A DNA stretch of 64,000 nucleotides from contig JABTUM010000003.1 in assembly GCA_015075375.1 (NCBI GenBank), positions 434,001-498,000 of the forward strand, in the 5' to 3' direction. The notes below the pieces were generated by a model. The model ran no database searches. It saw only the letters and a program-made list of their open reading frames with translations, and was not told the DNA's origin. The position numbers and the translations under genes were made by a program. Below are positions 1 to 9,587 of the stretch, one piece after another (within the stretch, counting starts at the first letter, position 1; the number at the start of each line of letters is the position of its first letter). Source of the DNA: Planctomycetota bacterium (GTDB lineage Bacteria; Planctomycetota; SZUA-567; H5-PLA8).

Positions 1-2
1 CC

Positions 3-668
3 GGACTGGCGGCCATCGCCTTCGCGCTCGACGGACGTCCCGCCAACACGCAGCGCGCCAACGGAGCGCTCCAACTGCTCCGCGATCTCAAATCCGGGCT
101 TACCGACGATCTGGTCAAACTCACCCGGGAGCTCGACCGCCGCGCGTTCAAGCTCCAGCGCTTGAGCGAAGAGTCGCGTTCACCCGACAAAGCCCTGCGC
201 ACTTGGGTGGACGTCACCGAATACTGCATACCTCAGGCCTTCCTGTCGCCGCGGCGGTTTCTGACGCCGGGGCTCGAGTACGACGTGCGCCGGATCGGCG
301 CGTCGATCGTCACCAGTTCGCAGATCGTGGTGGCCGGCCTGCCCGAAGGCACGCAGACGGTGCTGCGCATCCCGCGCCCGGTCAGCGTCCCCGTCTTCGC
401 GCCAAACAACGACCTGCTCGCCTTCCGCGCGGTAGGCGAAGTGTTCCCGCTGCCCGATACGTTTTGCGAAGCGTATGTCGTGGACCTGCGTGGCACGCTG
501 CTGCTGGGCGATCCCAAAGCGCTCCAGACGGGCGCACTCACCCGCCGCCACGTGCTCGAAACCCTGACCTGGACCAATCCGCGCGAACTGCGCCTTAAAG
601 GCACGAACGTCGACGCCTTCGGCAACCAGACCGCGCTCGACCAGACGCTCCCGCTGGGGCCGCGCTGA
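3..668 (+). CDS. C-terminal part of an unknown protein (5' end outside window)
   Basis: The reading frame is open from base 3 to a TGA at 666-668, so this is the last ~221 residues of a gene that starts before the window. The first ~60 residues are helical and charged (LTRELDRRAFKLQRLSEE). The rest looks beta-rich, with a segment (VFAPNNDLLAFRAVGEVF) that reads like a beta-propeller or WD40-type blade, but I cannot assign a family. It converges with the minus-strand gene ending at 699. An internal TTG at 162 is not needed as a start, because the frame stays open upstream. Confidence 0.6.
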   Translation, partial: GLAAIAFALDGRPANTQRANGALQLLRDLKSGLTDDLVKLTRELDRRAFKLQRLSEESRSPDKALRTWVDVTEYCIPQAFLSPRRFLTPGLEYDVRRIGASIVTSSQIVVAGLPEGTQTVLRIPRPVSVPVFAPNNDLLAFRAVGEVFPLPDTFCEAYVVDLRGTLLLGDPKALQTGALTRRHVLETLTWTNPRELRLKGTNVDAFGNQTALDQTLPLGPR

Positions 669-698
669 TTTTCGAGCCCGCCGAGCACGCGGCGTTCG

Positions 699-1907
699 TT
701 ATTCGGTTTTCTGCGACTCCCGGCGCATGCGCGCGACGAATTCGACCTCGCCGGCGTTGCGAGCCATCCACTCCACTTGATCGCGGCGCAACTGTTCGAT
801 GCGCGCTTCCACGCTTTGCGGCGTCAATCGAATTCCCCAATCGTCGGGCAGCGGTTCATCGGGCGGGGTCTGCCCATGGATGCGGTAAAGCACCAGATCG
901 CCCAGCGCCATGCGGAAATGCGACGATTCCCAGTACCAGCGCATCCTCGTCTTCGTATCGCCTTCCGGCGGAAACGGTTCCGCGTTGAAGCCCGTGTACG
1001 CGGTAAAGTCCCAGAGTTCGGGAGGCGAAGCGCCGGATTCGTCCCGCGCGGAATCGCTTACGATGCGTGTCAAATCGCGCTTCCATTGTTCGAAGGCATC
1101 CCAAAGGCCGGCGGAGCGGATCGCTTCGAGCTGGATCGCATGTATCGGCGGGATGACGACGGTGAGCCGGATGCCGTTTGTGCGGCAGGCCTCTACCATT
1201 GCCCGGAAGCAATTCGCGCGATCGGTGCTGTATTCGTATTGGTGGTAGGGGCCGCCGGCCTTAAAAAAACTAAGCTGGATGTTCCGCAGCATTCCGCGGT
1301 GGCCAATTCGCTTGAGTAGATTGGAGTTCAAATCCCGAATCCATGCACCGCGATCGCCGTAGCCGCTGCGCCGGTCGCGCGATTTGTTTTTCAAAACTTG
1401 AACGCTTCCGTCGAGTGAGTTTTCGCTCCACAACAACTGCAGGTGGTAGGGAATCTCCGCCCATTCAGGATTAAAACGCGACTGTTTGAAATCATGCCCA
1501 TTATCGCGCCGCGACGAGAACATCAGGAAATCGGCAAAACAGACCACGCGCTCGATGGGCTGGCGCGTAACCGCGTATCGAAAAACCGCTTGGGTCTCGA
1601 TGAAATTGGTCGCCGCTAGCGCCAGGTTCAGCGTCGCCGAATCGCCCCAAAGAGCGTGCTCCGGATCGATACCCATCTCGGTGCGCGAACTGCCCAAAAA
1701 AAGGATGCGGCACGGCCCGTGGCGGACCAGTTCGGCCTTCGCGGTCCGGGTATTTCGCTCCATCTTGTGCGGCCCCAATGCTTCGCGAGGCGCCCAGCGG
1801 TACGCCTCGAAGGGATCGACCCAAGCGTTCAGCGCCGCGATGGCCAGCAAAGCCGCGGCCGAAAGAATCAGCCACAGCTTCAGAAACCGGCTCGGTTGTT
1901 CGCGCAT
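699..1907 (-). CDS. AlgJ/AlgX-like SGNH-fold partner of an MBOAT acyltransferase
   Basis: A 402-residue protein with one N-terminal membrane segment (about residues 8-29) and a probable periplasmic domain. The segment ILFLGSSRTEMGID (about residues 68-81) fits the GDS/GSS nucleophile block of SGNH-type or AlgJ-like proteins that act with MBOAT acyltransferases to O-acylate exported polysaccharide. A C-terminal SSHFR segment could hold the catalytic His. The gene begins 12 bases after the MBOAT gene ends, on the same strand, so the two are surely co-transcribed. Family placement rests on this pairing and the GSSR block; the acyl substrate cannot be read from sequence. Confidence 0.65.
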   Translation of the reverse strand: MREQPSRFLKLWLILSAAALLAIAALNAWVDPFEAYRWAPREALGPHKMERNTRTAKAELVRHGPCRILFLGSSRTEMGIDPEHALWGDSATLNLALAATNFIETQAVFRYAVTRQPIERVVCFADFLMFSSRRDNGHDFKQSRFNPEWAEIPYHLQLLWSENSLDGSVQVLKNKSRDRRSGYGDRGAWIRDLNSNLLKRIGHRGMLRNIQLSFFKAGGPYHQYEYSTDRANCFRAMVEACRTNGIRLTVVIPPIHAIQLEAIRSAGLWDAFEQWKRDLTRIVSDSARDESGASPPELWDFTAYTGFNAEPFPPEGDTKTRMRWYWESSHFRMALGDLVLYRIHGQTPPDEPLPDDWGIRLTPQSVEARIEQLRRDQVEWMARNAGEVEFVARMRRESQKTE

Positions 1908-1919
1908 GTCCGCTCTCGT

Positions 1920-3431
1920 TCAAAACTGGTAGTAAAGGAATTCCGAAACCCGCGTCAGGTACAACACCGTCCAGACGAAAAGGACGCTCAAACCCACCGC
2001 TCGCGCCGGCGTGAAGCGCCAAAGCCAGCCCAGCGCCCAACGCCGCGACCAGCCGGCTTCCGGAAGCGGCGCGACGGGCTCGATCACCGGGCGATACCGG
2101 CGCATGACTTCCTGGGTTGTGGGAACGATGTTGACCGCGACGATCAGCAGCGCCAGCCAAGGCCATGCCTTGTTCGCGGCCACGGACGCGGGCGAAGCGC
2201 CGCCCCATCCGTAGACGCCGCACATGCCCTTCAGCACCCGCATGGCCGACCCGAAATCCTCGGCCCGGAACAGCACCCATCCGACGATCACCGCCAGAAA
2301 CGTAAGTCCGCGCGCGGCCACCAACTCCGGCCAGCCTCCGGCGCCGGGCGCCCAGCCCAGGCGCTTGCGCAGCGCATGCCAGGCGTGATTGATGCAAAGG
2401 TAAAGGCCGTGCAGCGCGCCCCACGCCGCGAAGGCCCAGCCCGCGCCGTGCCAAAGCCCGCCGAGCACCATGGTCAGCAACAGATTGAAGTACCGCCGCG
2501 CTTTGCCGCAACGGCTTCCGCCCAATGGAATGTACAGGTAATCGCGCAGGAACCGCGAAAGCGTGATATGCCAGCGTCGCCAAAAATCGACGATGTTCGC
2601 CGCTTTGTACGGCGCATCGAAATTCTGCGGCAAACGAATGCCGAAAAGCCGCCCCAAACCCACCGCCATATCGCTGTAGCCCGAGAAGTCGAAATAGAGC
2701 TGAAACGTATACGCCAGCGCGCCGACCCAGGCCTCAGCCGCTCCGGGCGTCCCGCCCTCCAGGGCTTTGCTGAAAACCGGGGTGGCGTACAGGGCGATCG
2801 GATCCGCGATCAGCACTTTCTTGGCCAGCCCAATGGTGAAAATCGTGAGCCCCACCGCCAGATTCCGCGGGTTGAAGTGAAAGACTCGCCGCGAGGCGAA
2901 CTGCGGGAGGACTTCCTTATGATGCACGATCGGTCCGGCAATCAGTTGCGGAAACCAGGTGACGAAGAGCATGTATTCCATGAAACGGTACTCGCGCGTC
3001 TGGCGCTGATACACATCGACGAGATACGCGATTTGCTGGAAGGTAAAGAACGAAATCGCCAGCGGGAGCAGCGGCGATTCGACCGACCAGGGCTTATCGA
3101 ATAGCCAAGCCAGGGAACTCACCGCAAAAGCGATGTACTTGTAGTATCCCAGCAGCAATAAGTCGGCGCCGATTCCGGCGCACAGCAACAGACGTCGAAA
3201 CCGCGGAGTGCCCGATGGCCGGTTCAGCGCAAGGCCGATCCCGAAGTTGAACAGGCAGGAAAGCAGAATCATCGCCAAGTAAGGCGGATTCCACCATGCA
3301 TAGAAGACCAGCGAAGTCAGCGTCAGCCACGCCAAGGCTTTCGAGTATTGAGACCGGGCGCCCAAGCTCAGATAGACGAAAAGCGTGATCGGGAGAAACA
3401 GAAAGATAAAAACGTGCGAACTGAAAAGCAT
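1920..3431 (-). CDS. MBOAT-family O-acyltransferase (AlgI/PatB-like)
   Basis: A 503-residue polytopic membrane protein starting MLFSSHVFIFLFLPITLF, the usual N-terminus of AlgI-type proteins. It has the MBOAT signature: VDFWRRWHITLSRFLRDYLY (around residue 281-300) followed by LGGLWHGAGW with the invariant His at residue 328. AlgI-like enzymes move acetyl or other acyl groups across the inner membrane to a periplasmic partner that acylates a polysaccharide such as alginate, cellulose or peptidoglycan. The partner is probably the gene at 699-1907. No polysaccharide synthase lies nearby in the window, so the target is unknown. Confidence 0.9.
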   Translation of the reverse strand: MLFSSHVFIFLFLPITLFVYLSLGARSQYSKALAWLTLTSLVFYAWWNPPYLAMILLSCLFNFGIGLALNRPSGTPRFRRLLLCAGIGADLLLLGYYKYIAFAVSSLAWLFDKPWSVESPLLPLAISFFTFQQIAYLVDVYQRQTREYRFMEYMLFVTWFPQLIAGPIVHHKEVLPQFASRRVFHFNPRNLAVGLTIFTIGLAKKVLIADPIALYATPVFSKALEGGTPGAAEAWVGALAYTFQLYFDFSGYSDMAVGLGRLFGIRLPQNFDAPYKAANIVDFWRRWHITLSRFLRDYLYIPLGGSRCGKARRYFNLLLTMVLGGLWHGAGWAFAAWGALHGLYLCINHAWHALRKRLGWAPGAGGWPELVAARGLTFLAVIVGWVLFRAEDFGSAMRVLKGMCGVYGWGGASPASVAANKAWPWLALLIVAVNIVPTTQEVMRRYRPVIEPVAPLPEAGWSRRWALGWLWRFTPARAVGLSVLFVWTVLYLTRVSEFLYYQF

Positions 3432-3548
3432 AGCGCGCTGCTTTCCTCACACGCCCGTCGGCGCGTGACCCAGGACGAATCGATAGATCGATTGAAAAAG
3501 CCGCGGTGAGAATAGCCGAAGCGAAGGCCCGCGCAATCCGCGGAATCG

Positions 3549-4460
3549 CTACGGAGCGCCTTGAAAGGGCTGGAACTCGACCGGCGTGCCGTCTTTGGCG
3601 GTCAGTTGGGGTTCGGCCTGCGTCAGCGAACCGACCAGGATGTCGCCGCGCTTCACGTGAGCCAAGTCGGCGGGGTCGCCCACCTCTAGTTTGATGTTTT
3701 TCTGCAAGCCTCGGTTGCGCAGCGTAATCGTCCCGTCTTTGCGGTCGATATCCTTCACGCGCCATTGAAAGATCAGGACCATCTCGCGTTCGGAGACTCC
3801 GTCGCCGGCGCGCGGCCCGGGGCCATCCCCCGAATTCCCGCCGCCTCCGGCTCCCGCAACGCGTTGCATGTCGCCCGATCCTGAAGCCGCCCGCGCCGCG
3901 CGATTCGCGTCGTTGCGGGCCGCCTGAGCGTCCTTCGCGGCGTCGCCCTTCCCGCCTTCGCCGCGTTTCGTGCCCGCGCCGGATGCCGCGGCGGTTGCGG
4001 GCCCGCCTTCGCCGCCCGCCGCGGCGCCGTCGCCCATCGCCACGCGAGCTTCGTCGGCTTCCTCTTCGGCCTTGGCGCGCGCTTCGTCGGCTTCGCGCTG
4101 CCGCTCCAACTCGGCCTTGTGCTTGGCTTGCGCCGTCTCCAGCGACTTCTTCAACGCTTCATCGGGTTCCTCATCGAGGATCGTGACTTCCCGCAGCGCA
4201 GCGCGCAGATACCAGTAGCGCGTGCCGTCGATCACCACCCACGCGCCCAGGCTTTGCATCTCGACCCAGCACTTCTCGACCACCCGCCCGTCGGCAAACG
4301 CCACCTTGGCCAGAAGCGGCCCCGGCTTCAGCGCCACCGGCCAGCCGGCGTCCGGCGTCTTGGCCGTTTCGGCGGCCGGCGCCGCCACCGTTTCCTCGGC
4401 GCCGCCGCGCATGCTCGCGCAACACACCAGGAACAGCACCAACCCGCACGTTCGACGCAT
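3549..4460 (-). CDS. exported protein with coiled coil and Ala/Gly-rich linker, unknown function
   Basis: A 303-residue protein with a signal peptide (MRRTCGLVLFLVCCASMRGG). Residues about 45-95 form a small beta-rich domain (LLAKVAFADGRVVEKCWVEM). A charged coiled coil rich in Glu, Ala and Arg follows (about 100-145), then a low-complexity Ala/Gly stretch (about 145-225), then a compact C-terminal beta domain (MVLIFQWRVKDIDRKDGTIT). I do not recognise the family. It stands alone between the MBOAT pair and the divergent SulP gene. A TATACT hexamer at 4498-4503 (minus strand) could be its -10 box, but no good -35 box goes with it. Confidence 0.6.
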   Translation of the reverse strand: MRRTCGLVLFLVCCASMRGGAEETVAAPAAETAKTPDAGWPVALKPGPLLAKVAFADGRVVEKCWVEMQSLGAWVVIDGTRYWYLRAALREVTILDEEPDEALKKSLETAQAKHKAELERQREADEARAKAEEEADEARVAMGDGAAAGGEGGPATAAASGAGTKRGEGGKGDAAKDAQAARNDANRAARAASGSGDMQRVAGAGGGGNSGDGPGPRAGDGVSEREMVLIFQWRVKDIDRKDGTITLRNRGLQKNIKLEVGDPADLAHVKRGDILVGSLTQAEPQLTAKDGTPVEFQPFQGAP

Positions 4461-4629
4461 CGTTTGGCCTCGCTCGCCTGTTGATATGACGCCATCCAGT
4501 ATAAGCCTGCTGCATGCGCACCTACGCCTAAATTCGCCGATTCGTTCAGCCCACCTATCCCTTTACGGGCTAAAGCCTTGAATCAAACGCCGAAAGGCGC
4601 CCTCAGCGCTCTCCCAAGGTATCCCGCGC

Positions 4630-6486
4630 TTGCCCTGCACGCCGGGTTGGTGGCACAATGGCCGCGTGAGCACCACGCCCAGCCCATCCGCTCAGCGCGA
4701 ATCGGCGCCACCCGCGCCGGCCGAGCCCGTTGCGCCTAAGAGCTCCCCAGCACCTTCGACGGTCGAGCCACCGGCTTGGCGCGTGGACGTGCTGTGCGGC
4801 ATCACCACCGGAATTCTGGCGGTTCCCCAGGGCATCGCCTTCGCCTTGATCGCCAACGTTCCGCCCGAACACGGGCTCTATGCGATGATCGTGCCCACGA
4901 TCGTCGCGGCCTTGATCCGCAATTCGCCCTTCCTCATTACGGGCGCGACGAATACCTCCGCGCTGGTCATCGGCGCGCTGGTGGCGGCGTTGGCCTTGCC
5001 CGTCGATTCCATCGTGCCGGTGATGCTCCTGATCACCCTGATGATGGGCGCAATCCAAGTGGGCTTCGGCGCGCTGAAGCTCGGCTCCTTGGGCCGTTAC
5101 TTCTCGCAAGCCGTGCTGGTCGGCTTCACGCTGGGCGCCGCGACCTTGATCTTCGTCGACCAGATCAAGAACGTGCTGGGCCTCAAGCTCGGACCTTCGG
5201 CGACGCTGCTGGAAGAACTGGCGCACCTTGCCGGCAACCTGGGCGCGACCAACGTCCGCGGCCTGGCGCTGGGCGCCGTAACCTTGGCGGTCGTGGCGCT
5301 CTGCGCGCGCATTTCGAAGCTGATTCCCGGCGCGATGCTGGCCGTCGTCGCCGCGGGACTGCTGGTCTGGGGCCTGGGCTGGCATACCGGCCCGAACGCC
5401 GTGCCCACCGTCGGCTCGGTGCCGCGCTCGCTCCCGGCGCTCACGATTCCCGAGTTTTCCTGGGAACGCATCCGCCAGGTCGCCGCGCCTAGTCTGGCCA
5501 TCGCGATCCTCGGCATGGTCGAAGCCATCTCCATCGGCAAGGCGCTTTCCGCCAAAGCGCGCGTTAAATTCATGGCCAACCAGGAACTGCTGGCCAAGGG
5601 CATCGGGAACGTAGTCGGAGCGTTCACCGGTTGCATGCCGACCTCCGCGAGCTGGACGCGCAGTGCGATCAACCTGCAGATGGGCGCGCGCACGCGCTGG
5701 GTGGGCGTCTACGCGGGGCTTACGGTCCTCGCCATCATGCTGCTCCTGGCGCCTTGGGCGACCTACGTGCCCAAAGCCTGCCTCGGCGCGCTGATCATGT
5801 GGATCGCCTGGCACATGGTGGATCTGGGCGCCGCGCGCTACGTCTGGCGTTGGAGCCGCACCGACGCCGCCGTTCTGGTCATCACCTACCTCTCCATGCT
5901 CTGCATCGAGATCCAGTACGCGATCTACTTGGGCGTCTTCATCTCGATCCTGATGCTGCTGCGCCGCGCCGGACAGTTGCATATGGTCGAGATGGCGCGT
6001 TCGGGCAGCGAGCAGTTCCGCGAGATCGAGATCGACGCCCAGACCGGCCGGTGGCCCATCGTGCTCCTGCAGCTCGAGGGCGACCTCTTTTTCGGCATCG
6101 TCGAAGAGCTGGAAGAAAAGCTGGAGCAGATCGCGCGCCACGGCGCGCGCGTGATCGTCCTGCGCATGAAGCGCGCGCACGCCATCGACGCCACGGCCGC
6201 CGAATCGCTTTCTGCTTTTGTCGCGCACTTCAAGGAAAGCGGCGGAAGCATGATTCTCTGCGGGCTCAAGGACGACCTGCACGCCCAGATCGCCCGCGCG
6301 CATCTGGGCGAAGTGCTGGGCGCCGAGAACCTGATGAAGACCGAGCCGCGTGCCTTCGAAAGCGTCCGCCACGCACTCGACAAAGCGCGCCAGGAAATCC
6401 GCGCGAAGGGCGACTGGCCCGCCACCGAACCCATGGTCCGCCATGTCCCGCCCGAATTGCGCGACGCCTGGAATTATTCGATCTGA
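4630..6486 (+). CDS. SulP-family anion transporter with C-terminal STAS domain
   Basis: A 618-residue inner-membrane transporter. After a Pro/Ala/Ser-rich cytoplasmic N-terminus (to about residue 50) comes the SulP core (WRVDVLCGITTGILAVPQGI, then GLYAMIVPTIVAALIRNSPF and TGATNTSALVIGAL) with about 12-14 membrane segments. The C-terminal STAS domain occupies about residues 465-590 (WPIVLLQLEGDLFFGIVEEL, then HAIDATAAESL). The family carries sulfate, bicarbonate, dicarboxylates and other anions; the substrate cannot be told here. ATG at 4630 gives the full frame. A GTG at 4666 is a possible alternative start and would only shorten the disordered N-terminus. It converges with map, leaving 18 bases between them. 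Confidence 0.93.
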   Translation: MPCTPGWWHNGRVSTTPSPSAQRESAPPAPAEPVAPKSSPAPSTVEPPAWRVDVLCGITTGILAVPQGIAFALIANVPPEHGLYAMIVPTIVAALIRNSPFLITGATNTSALVIGALVAALALPVDSIVPVMLLITLMMGAIQVGFGALKLGSLGRYFSQAVLVGFTLGAATLIFVDQIKNVLGLKLGPSATLLEELAHLAGNLGATNVRGLALGAVTLAVVALCARISKLIPGAMLAVVAAGLLVWGLGWHTGPNAVPTVGSVPRSLPALTIPEFSWERIRQVAAPSLAIAILGMVEAISIGKALSAKARVKFMANQELLAKGIGNVVGAFTGCMPTSASWTRSAINLQMGARTRWVGVYAGLTVLAIMLLLAPWATYVPKACLGALIMWIAWHMVDLGAARYVWRWSRTDAAVLVITYLSMLCIEIQYAIYLGVFISILMLLRRAGQLHMVEMARSGSEQFREIEIDAQTGRWPIVLLQLEGDLFFGIVEELEEKLEQIARHGARVIVLRMKRAHAIDATAAESLSAFVAHFKESGGSMILCGLKDDLHAQIARAHLGEVLGAENLMKTEPRAFESVRHALDKARQEIRAKGDWPATEPMVRHVPPELRDAWNYSI

Positions 6487-6504
6487 AGCCGGTCCCGTGA
6501 ATCG

Positions 6505-7305
6505 TCAGGCCGGCAGCGCGACCTTGGATTGGTCGGTAAGTATTTCGATGCGGTCGGAATGAACGACCACCGTATGTTCGAAGTGGACGCTGCGCCCGCC
6601 GTCGGCCGTCCGCACCAGCCACTCGCCTTCCACGCTCTCCACCTGCGGCGATCCTTCGTTGACCATCGGTTCCACCGCCAGCGACATGCCCGGCTTGAGC
6701 ACCTCGCGGAAGAATGGGATCATCTGCCCCGTCTGAACGTAGTTGGGTACCTGCGGCTCCTCGTGCAGACTCTGCCCCACCCCGTGTCCGACGTATTCGC
6801 GCACCACCGAGAACCCGTTCTTCTCCACATGCGTCTGGATCGCGCGCGAAACGTCCACGAGCTTCCCGCGCGGCTTCATCGCCGAGATGCCCTTGTACAG
6901 CGACTCCTCGCCGATCCGCATCAGCTTCTGCGCATCCGCGTCGATCGCTCCGACCGCGTACGTCCAGGCCGAATCGCCGATGTAGCCGTCCTTGCGCACG
7001 CCTACATCGATGGAAACCAAGTCGCCCTTGCGCAGCGGCACGTCGTCGGGGACGCCGTGCACGACCACGTCGTTCACCGAAGCGCATATCCACGCCGGAA
7101 ACGGAACCTTGCCCGGAAGCTCGTAACGGTAGAAGGGAGAAGTTCCGCCGCGTTTGCGAATGTGCGCGGCCACGGCTTGGTCGATCTGCCGCGTGGTCAC
7201 GCCCGGCTCGATCATCTCGCGGATCAGGTGGTGGCATTCGGCCACCACGCGCGAAGACTCGCGAATCAGGTCGATCTGACGCTGCGAATACAGGATGACG
7301 GCCAA
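6505..7305 (-). CDS. map: methionine aminopeptidase type I
   Basis: Removes the initiator methionine from nascent proteins in the cytoplasm. The 266 residues match the type I length and keep the five metal ligands: D100 (DLVSIDVG), D111 (IGDSAW), H174 (VGHGVGQSLHEE), E212 (SLAVEPMVNEG) and E243 (HFEHTVVV), plus the substrate-contacting H83. The start is TTG at 7305, supported by AGGAAGG nine bases upstream. It is the last gene of the ribosomal operon, downstream of adk, the conserved secY-adk-map order. infA, rpmJ, rpsM and the rest of the alpha operon do not follow; the convergent SulP gene does. Confidence 0.97.
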   Translation of the reverse strand: MAVILYSQRQIDLIRESSRVVAECHHLIREMIEPGVTTRQIDQAVAAHIRKRGGTSPFYRYELPGKVPFPAWICASVNDVVVHGVPDDVPLRKGDLVSIDVGVRKDGYIGDSAWTYAVGAIDADAQKLMRIGEESLYKGISAMKPRGKLVDVSRAIQTHVEKNGFSVVREYVGHGVGQSLHEEPQVPNYVQTGQMIPFFREVLKPGMSLAVEPMVNEGSPQVESVEGEWLVRTADGGRSVHFEHTVVVHSDRIEILTDQSKVALPA

Positions 7306-7433
7306 GTCCGGTTGCCTTCCTCGCGCGATCCCGGTCCGCCGACGCGCGCCACGTATGCCCGCCTGAGTCTAGCCCTGCTCCCGCCTCGGTCCAGTCCAGA
7401 CGGCCGCTCACGGCCGGGCGGCGCAAGTGACTG

Positions 7434-8096
7434 CTAACGCCGGCCGCTCACCGCGCGCTCGACCGAGGCCGTCACCACATCCAAAGGCAGATCGCCGGGA
7501 ATCTCGGTCAGCAATCCGCGCGTGCGGTAAAACTCGATCAGCGGCGCGGTCTCCGACCAGTACTTGCGCTGCCGCGCGCGCACCGTCGCTTCGCGGTCGT
7601 CGGCGCGCTGGTACAGCTTCCCGCCGCACGCATCGCAGCGCCCGGGCCGCGCCGGCGGTTTGTGCATCAGGTTGAAGATCGCTCCGCAGTCTTCGCACGA
7701 TCGCCGCTGCGCCACGCGGTGAACGACGATATCGTCCCCCGTGTTGATCAACACCACCGTCGTGATCGACTGGTTGTACTGCATGAGGAACTCGTCCAGC
7801 GCGATGGCCTGCGGAAGCGTGCGCGGGAAGCCGTCGAAAATGATCCCACGGTCCGCGCCGATTTCTTCGGCCAGCGTCTCACGCACCAAGCCCACCACCA
7901 GCTCGTTGGAAACCAATCCGCCCGCTTCGAGGATCGGCTTGACCTGCTTTCCGAGGGGGGATTCCTTGCGCACCGCATCGCGGAAGAGGTCGCCGGTGGC
8001 GATGTGCCGCCAGTTCCAGCGTTCGGCGAGGCGCTTGGCTTGGGTGCCTTTGCCGGCGCCCGGAGGACCCAGCAGGATCAGGCGTGGGGCCGGCAT
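7434..8096 (-). CDS. adk: adenylate kinase with zinc-type LID
   Basis: Converts ATP plus AMP to two ADP. The 220-residue protein starts with the P-loop LLGPPGAGKGTQAKRLAERW and has the DGFPRT motif. Its LID domain has four cysteines in two CxxC pairs (CEDCGAIF and CDACGG), which marks the long, zinc-binding bacterial form. ATG at 8096 is preceded by GGGAG. It lies between secY and map in the spc operon, its conserved place in many phyla. Confidence 0.97.
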   Translation of the reverse strand: MPAPRLILLGPPGAGKGTQAKRLAERWNWRHIATGDLFRDAVRKESPLGKQVKPILEAGGLVSNELVVGLVRETLAEEIGADRGIIFDGFPRTLPQAIALDEFLMQYNQSITTVVLINTGDDIVVHRVAQRRSCEDCGAIFNLMHKPPARPGRCDACGGKLYQRADDREATVRARQRKYWSETAPLIEFYRTRGLLTEIPGDLPLDVVTASVERAVSGRR

Positions 8097-8159
8097 CGGC
8101 TGCGATCTCCCGGCGCGCCGCTACGGTTCGCATGCCGCGCGGACGAGCGCGGACGAGCG

Positions 8160-9506
8160 TTACCCGCGCCGGCCGCGGATGCGACCGCCGCTCTTCAGGA
8201 ACCCGTCGTACCGTTCCATCAGCATGTGCGACTCGATCCGGTTGATCATGTCCAGCGCCACGCCCACCACGATCAGCAGGCCAGTGCCGCCGAAGAAGTC
8301 CGAGACCGTGAAGCCGACCTTCAGACCCGCCTGAATCAACTGCGGCACGATCGCGATGATCGCGATGAAGATCGCGCCCGCGAACGTGATCCGGTTCATC
8401 ACCGTCTCCAGATACGCACGCGTGTCGTTGCCCGGCCGGATGCCCGGAATGAACATCCCGTACTGCTTGAAGTTCTCTGCATGCTCCTTCGGATCGAAGA
8501 TCACCGCCGTATAGAAGTAGCTGAAGAAGACGATCAGCAGCAGGTACATCGTCATGTACAGGTACGAACCCTGCTGCACGAACGAGGCCAGTTCCTGCAC
8601 CCACAGCACCGGCACCATCATCAGGAACGACGGCAGCATCATCAGCGCCTGGGCGAAGATGATCGCGATCACGCCCGACGCGTTAAGCTTCAGCGGCAAG
8701 TAATGCTGCTGGCGGAAGCCCATCCGGCTGCGCTTGGGCGTCTGCATCGGGATCCGCCGCGTCGCTTCCGTCACGAAAACCACCGCGGTCACCATCAGCA
8801 GGAACAGGAAACCCAGCAGGAACAGTTCGCTCGGACCGATCGACGCCGGACTCGGCGAATCGATGGCCGGATCGAAGCGCCGGAACACTTCTTCCAGCGC
8901 CACCGGCATGCGCGAAATGATGCCCACCATGATGATCAGCGAAATGCCGTTGCCCAACCCAAACTCGTCGATCTGCTCGCCCAGCCACATCAGGAACGCC
9001 GTACCCGCCGCCAGGATGATCGCGGATTGAATCAGGAAGCTCAGGCCCGGATCGGGCACCATCGGCACGCCCTTCATCGGCGGCTGGTTCTGCAGCGTCG
9101 AGCAGATCACCAGAGCCTGGAAGATGCACAGCACCACCGTGCTGTAGCGCGTCCACTGGTTGATCTTGCGCCGGCCGCTCTCGCCTTCTTTGGAAATCTT
9201 CTGCAGGGCCGGCACGATCGCGCAGAGAATCTGGAAAATGATCGAGGCCGAGATGTACGGCATGATGCCCAGCGCGAAGACCGAAACGCGCGAAAGGCCG
9301 CCGCCGGCGAACATGTCCAGGATACCGATGAACTGGCTCAGCCCGCCGCCTTCCGTCGGGCTGAACATCTGGCGCACCGCTTCGAGGTTCACGCCGGGGA
9401 GCGGGATGTGCGAACCCAGCCGGTAAACCACCAGCAGGCCCATCGTCCAGAACAATTTCTTTCGAAGCTCCGGAATCCTGGCGATGTTGGTGAAGGCTTG
9501 AAACAT
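8160..9506 (-). CDS. secY: preprotein translocase subunit SecY
   Basis: The channel subunit of the Sec translocon in the inner membrane. The 448 residues from the ATG at 9506 hold ten predicted membrane segments. Recognisable SecY blocks are YRLGSHIPLPGVN near the N-terminus, ALGIMPYISASIIFQIL, GLGNGISLII, and the C-terminal GGTGLLIVVGVALD before the last cytoplasmic tail ending in GRRG. An upstream in-frame ATG at 9539 exists, but 9506 gives the standard N-terminus (MFQAFTNIARIPELRKKLFW) and has AGGGT at a suitable distance. It sits between rplO and adk. Confidence 0.97.
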   Translation of the reverse strand: MFQAFTNIARIPELRKKLFWTMGLLVVYRLGSHIPLPGVNLEAVRQMFSPTEGGGLSQFIGILDMFAGGGLSRVSVFALGIMPYISASIIFQILCAIVPALQKISKEGESGRRKINQWTRYSTVVLCIFQALVICSTLQNQPPMKGVPMVPDPGLSFLIQSAIILAAGTAFLMWLGEQIDEFGLGNGISLIIMVGIISRMPVALEEVFRRFDPAIDSPSPASIGPSELFLLGFLFLLMVTAVVFVTEATRRIPMQTPKRSRMGFRQQHYLPLKLNASGVIAIIFAQALMMLPSFLMMVPVLWVQELASFVQQGSYLYMTMYLLLIVFFSYFYTAVIFDPKEHAENFKQYGMFIPGIRPGNDTRAYLETVMNRITFAGAIFIAIIAIVPQLIQAGLKVGFTVSDFFGGTGLLIVVGVALDMINRIESHMLMERYDGFLKSGGRIRGRRG

Positions 9507-9587
9507 GGCGTCTACCCTGGCCGGCCGTTCATGCGTCAACGGCCGGTGATTCGAAAAGCGGCAAGCCGGGCAGGCGCTGCCCCGGCC

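Noticed and set aside
4603..6444. 613-codon open frame opposite the SulP gene
   Set aside because: Antisense frame caused by high GC; the product is Arg/Gly/His-rich with no domain pattern, while the plus strand gives a clear SulP protein.
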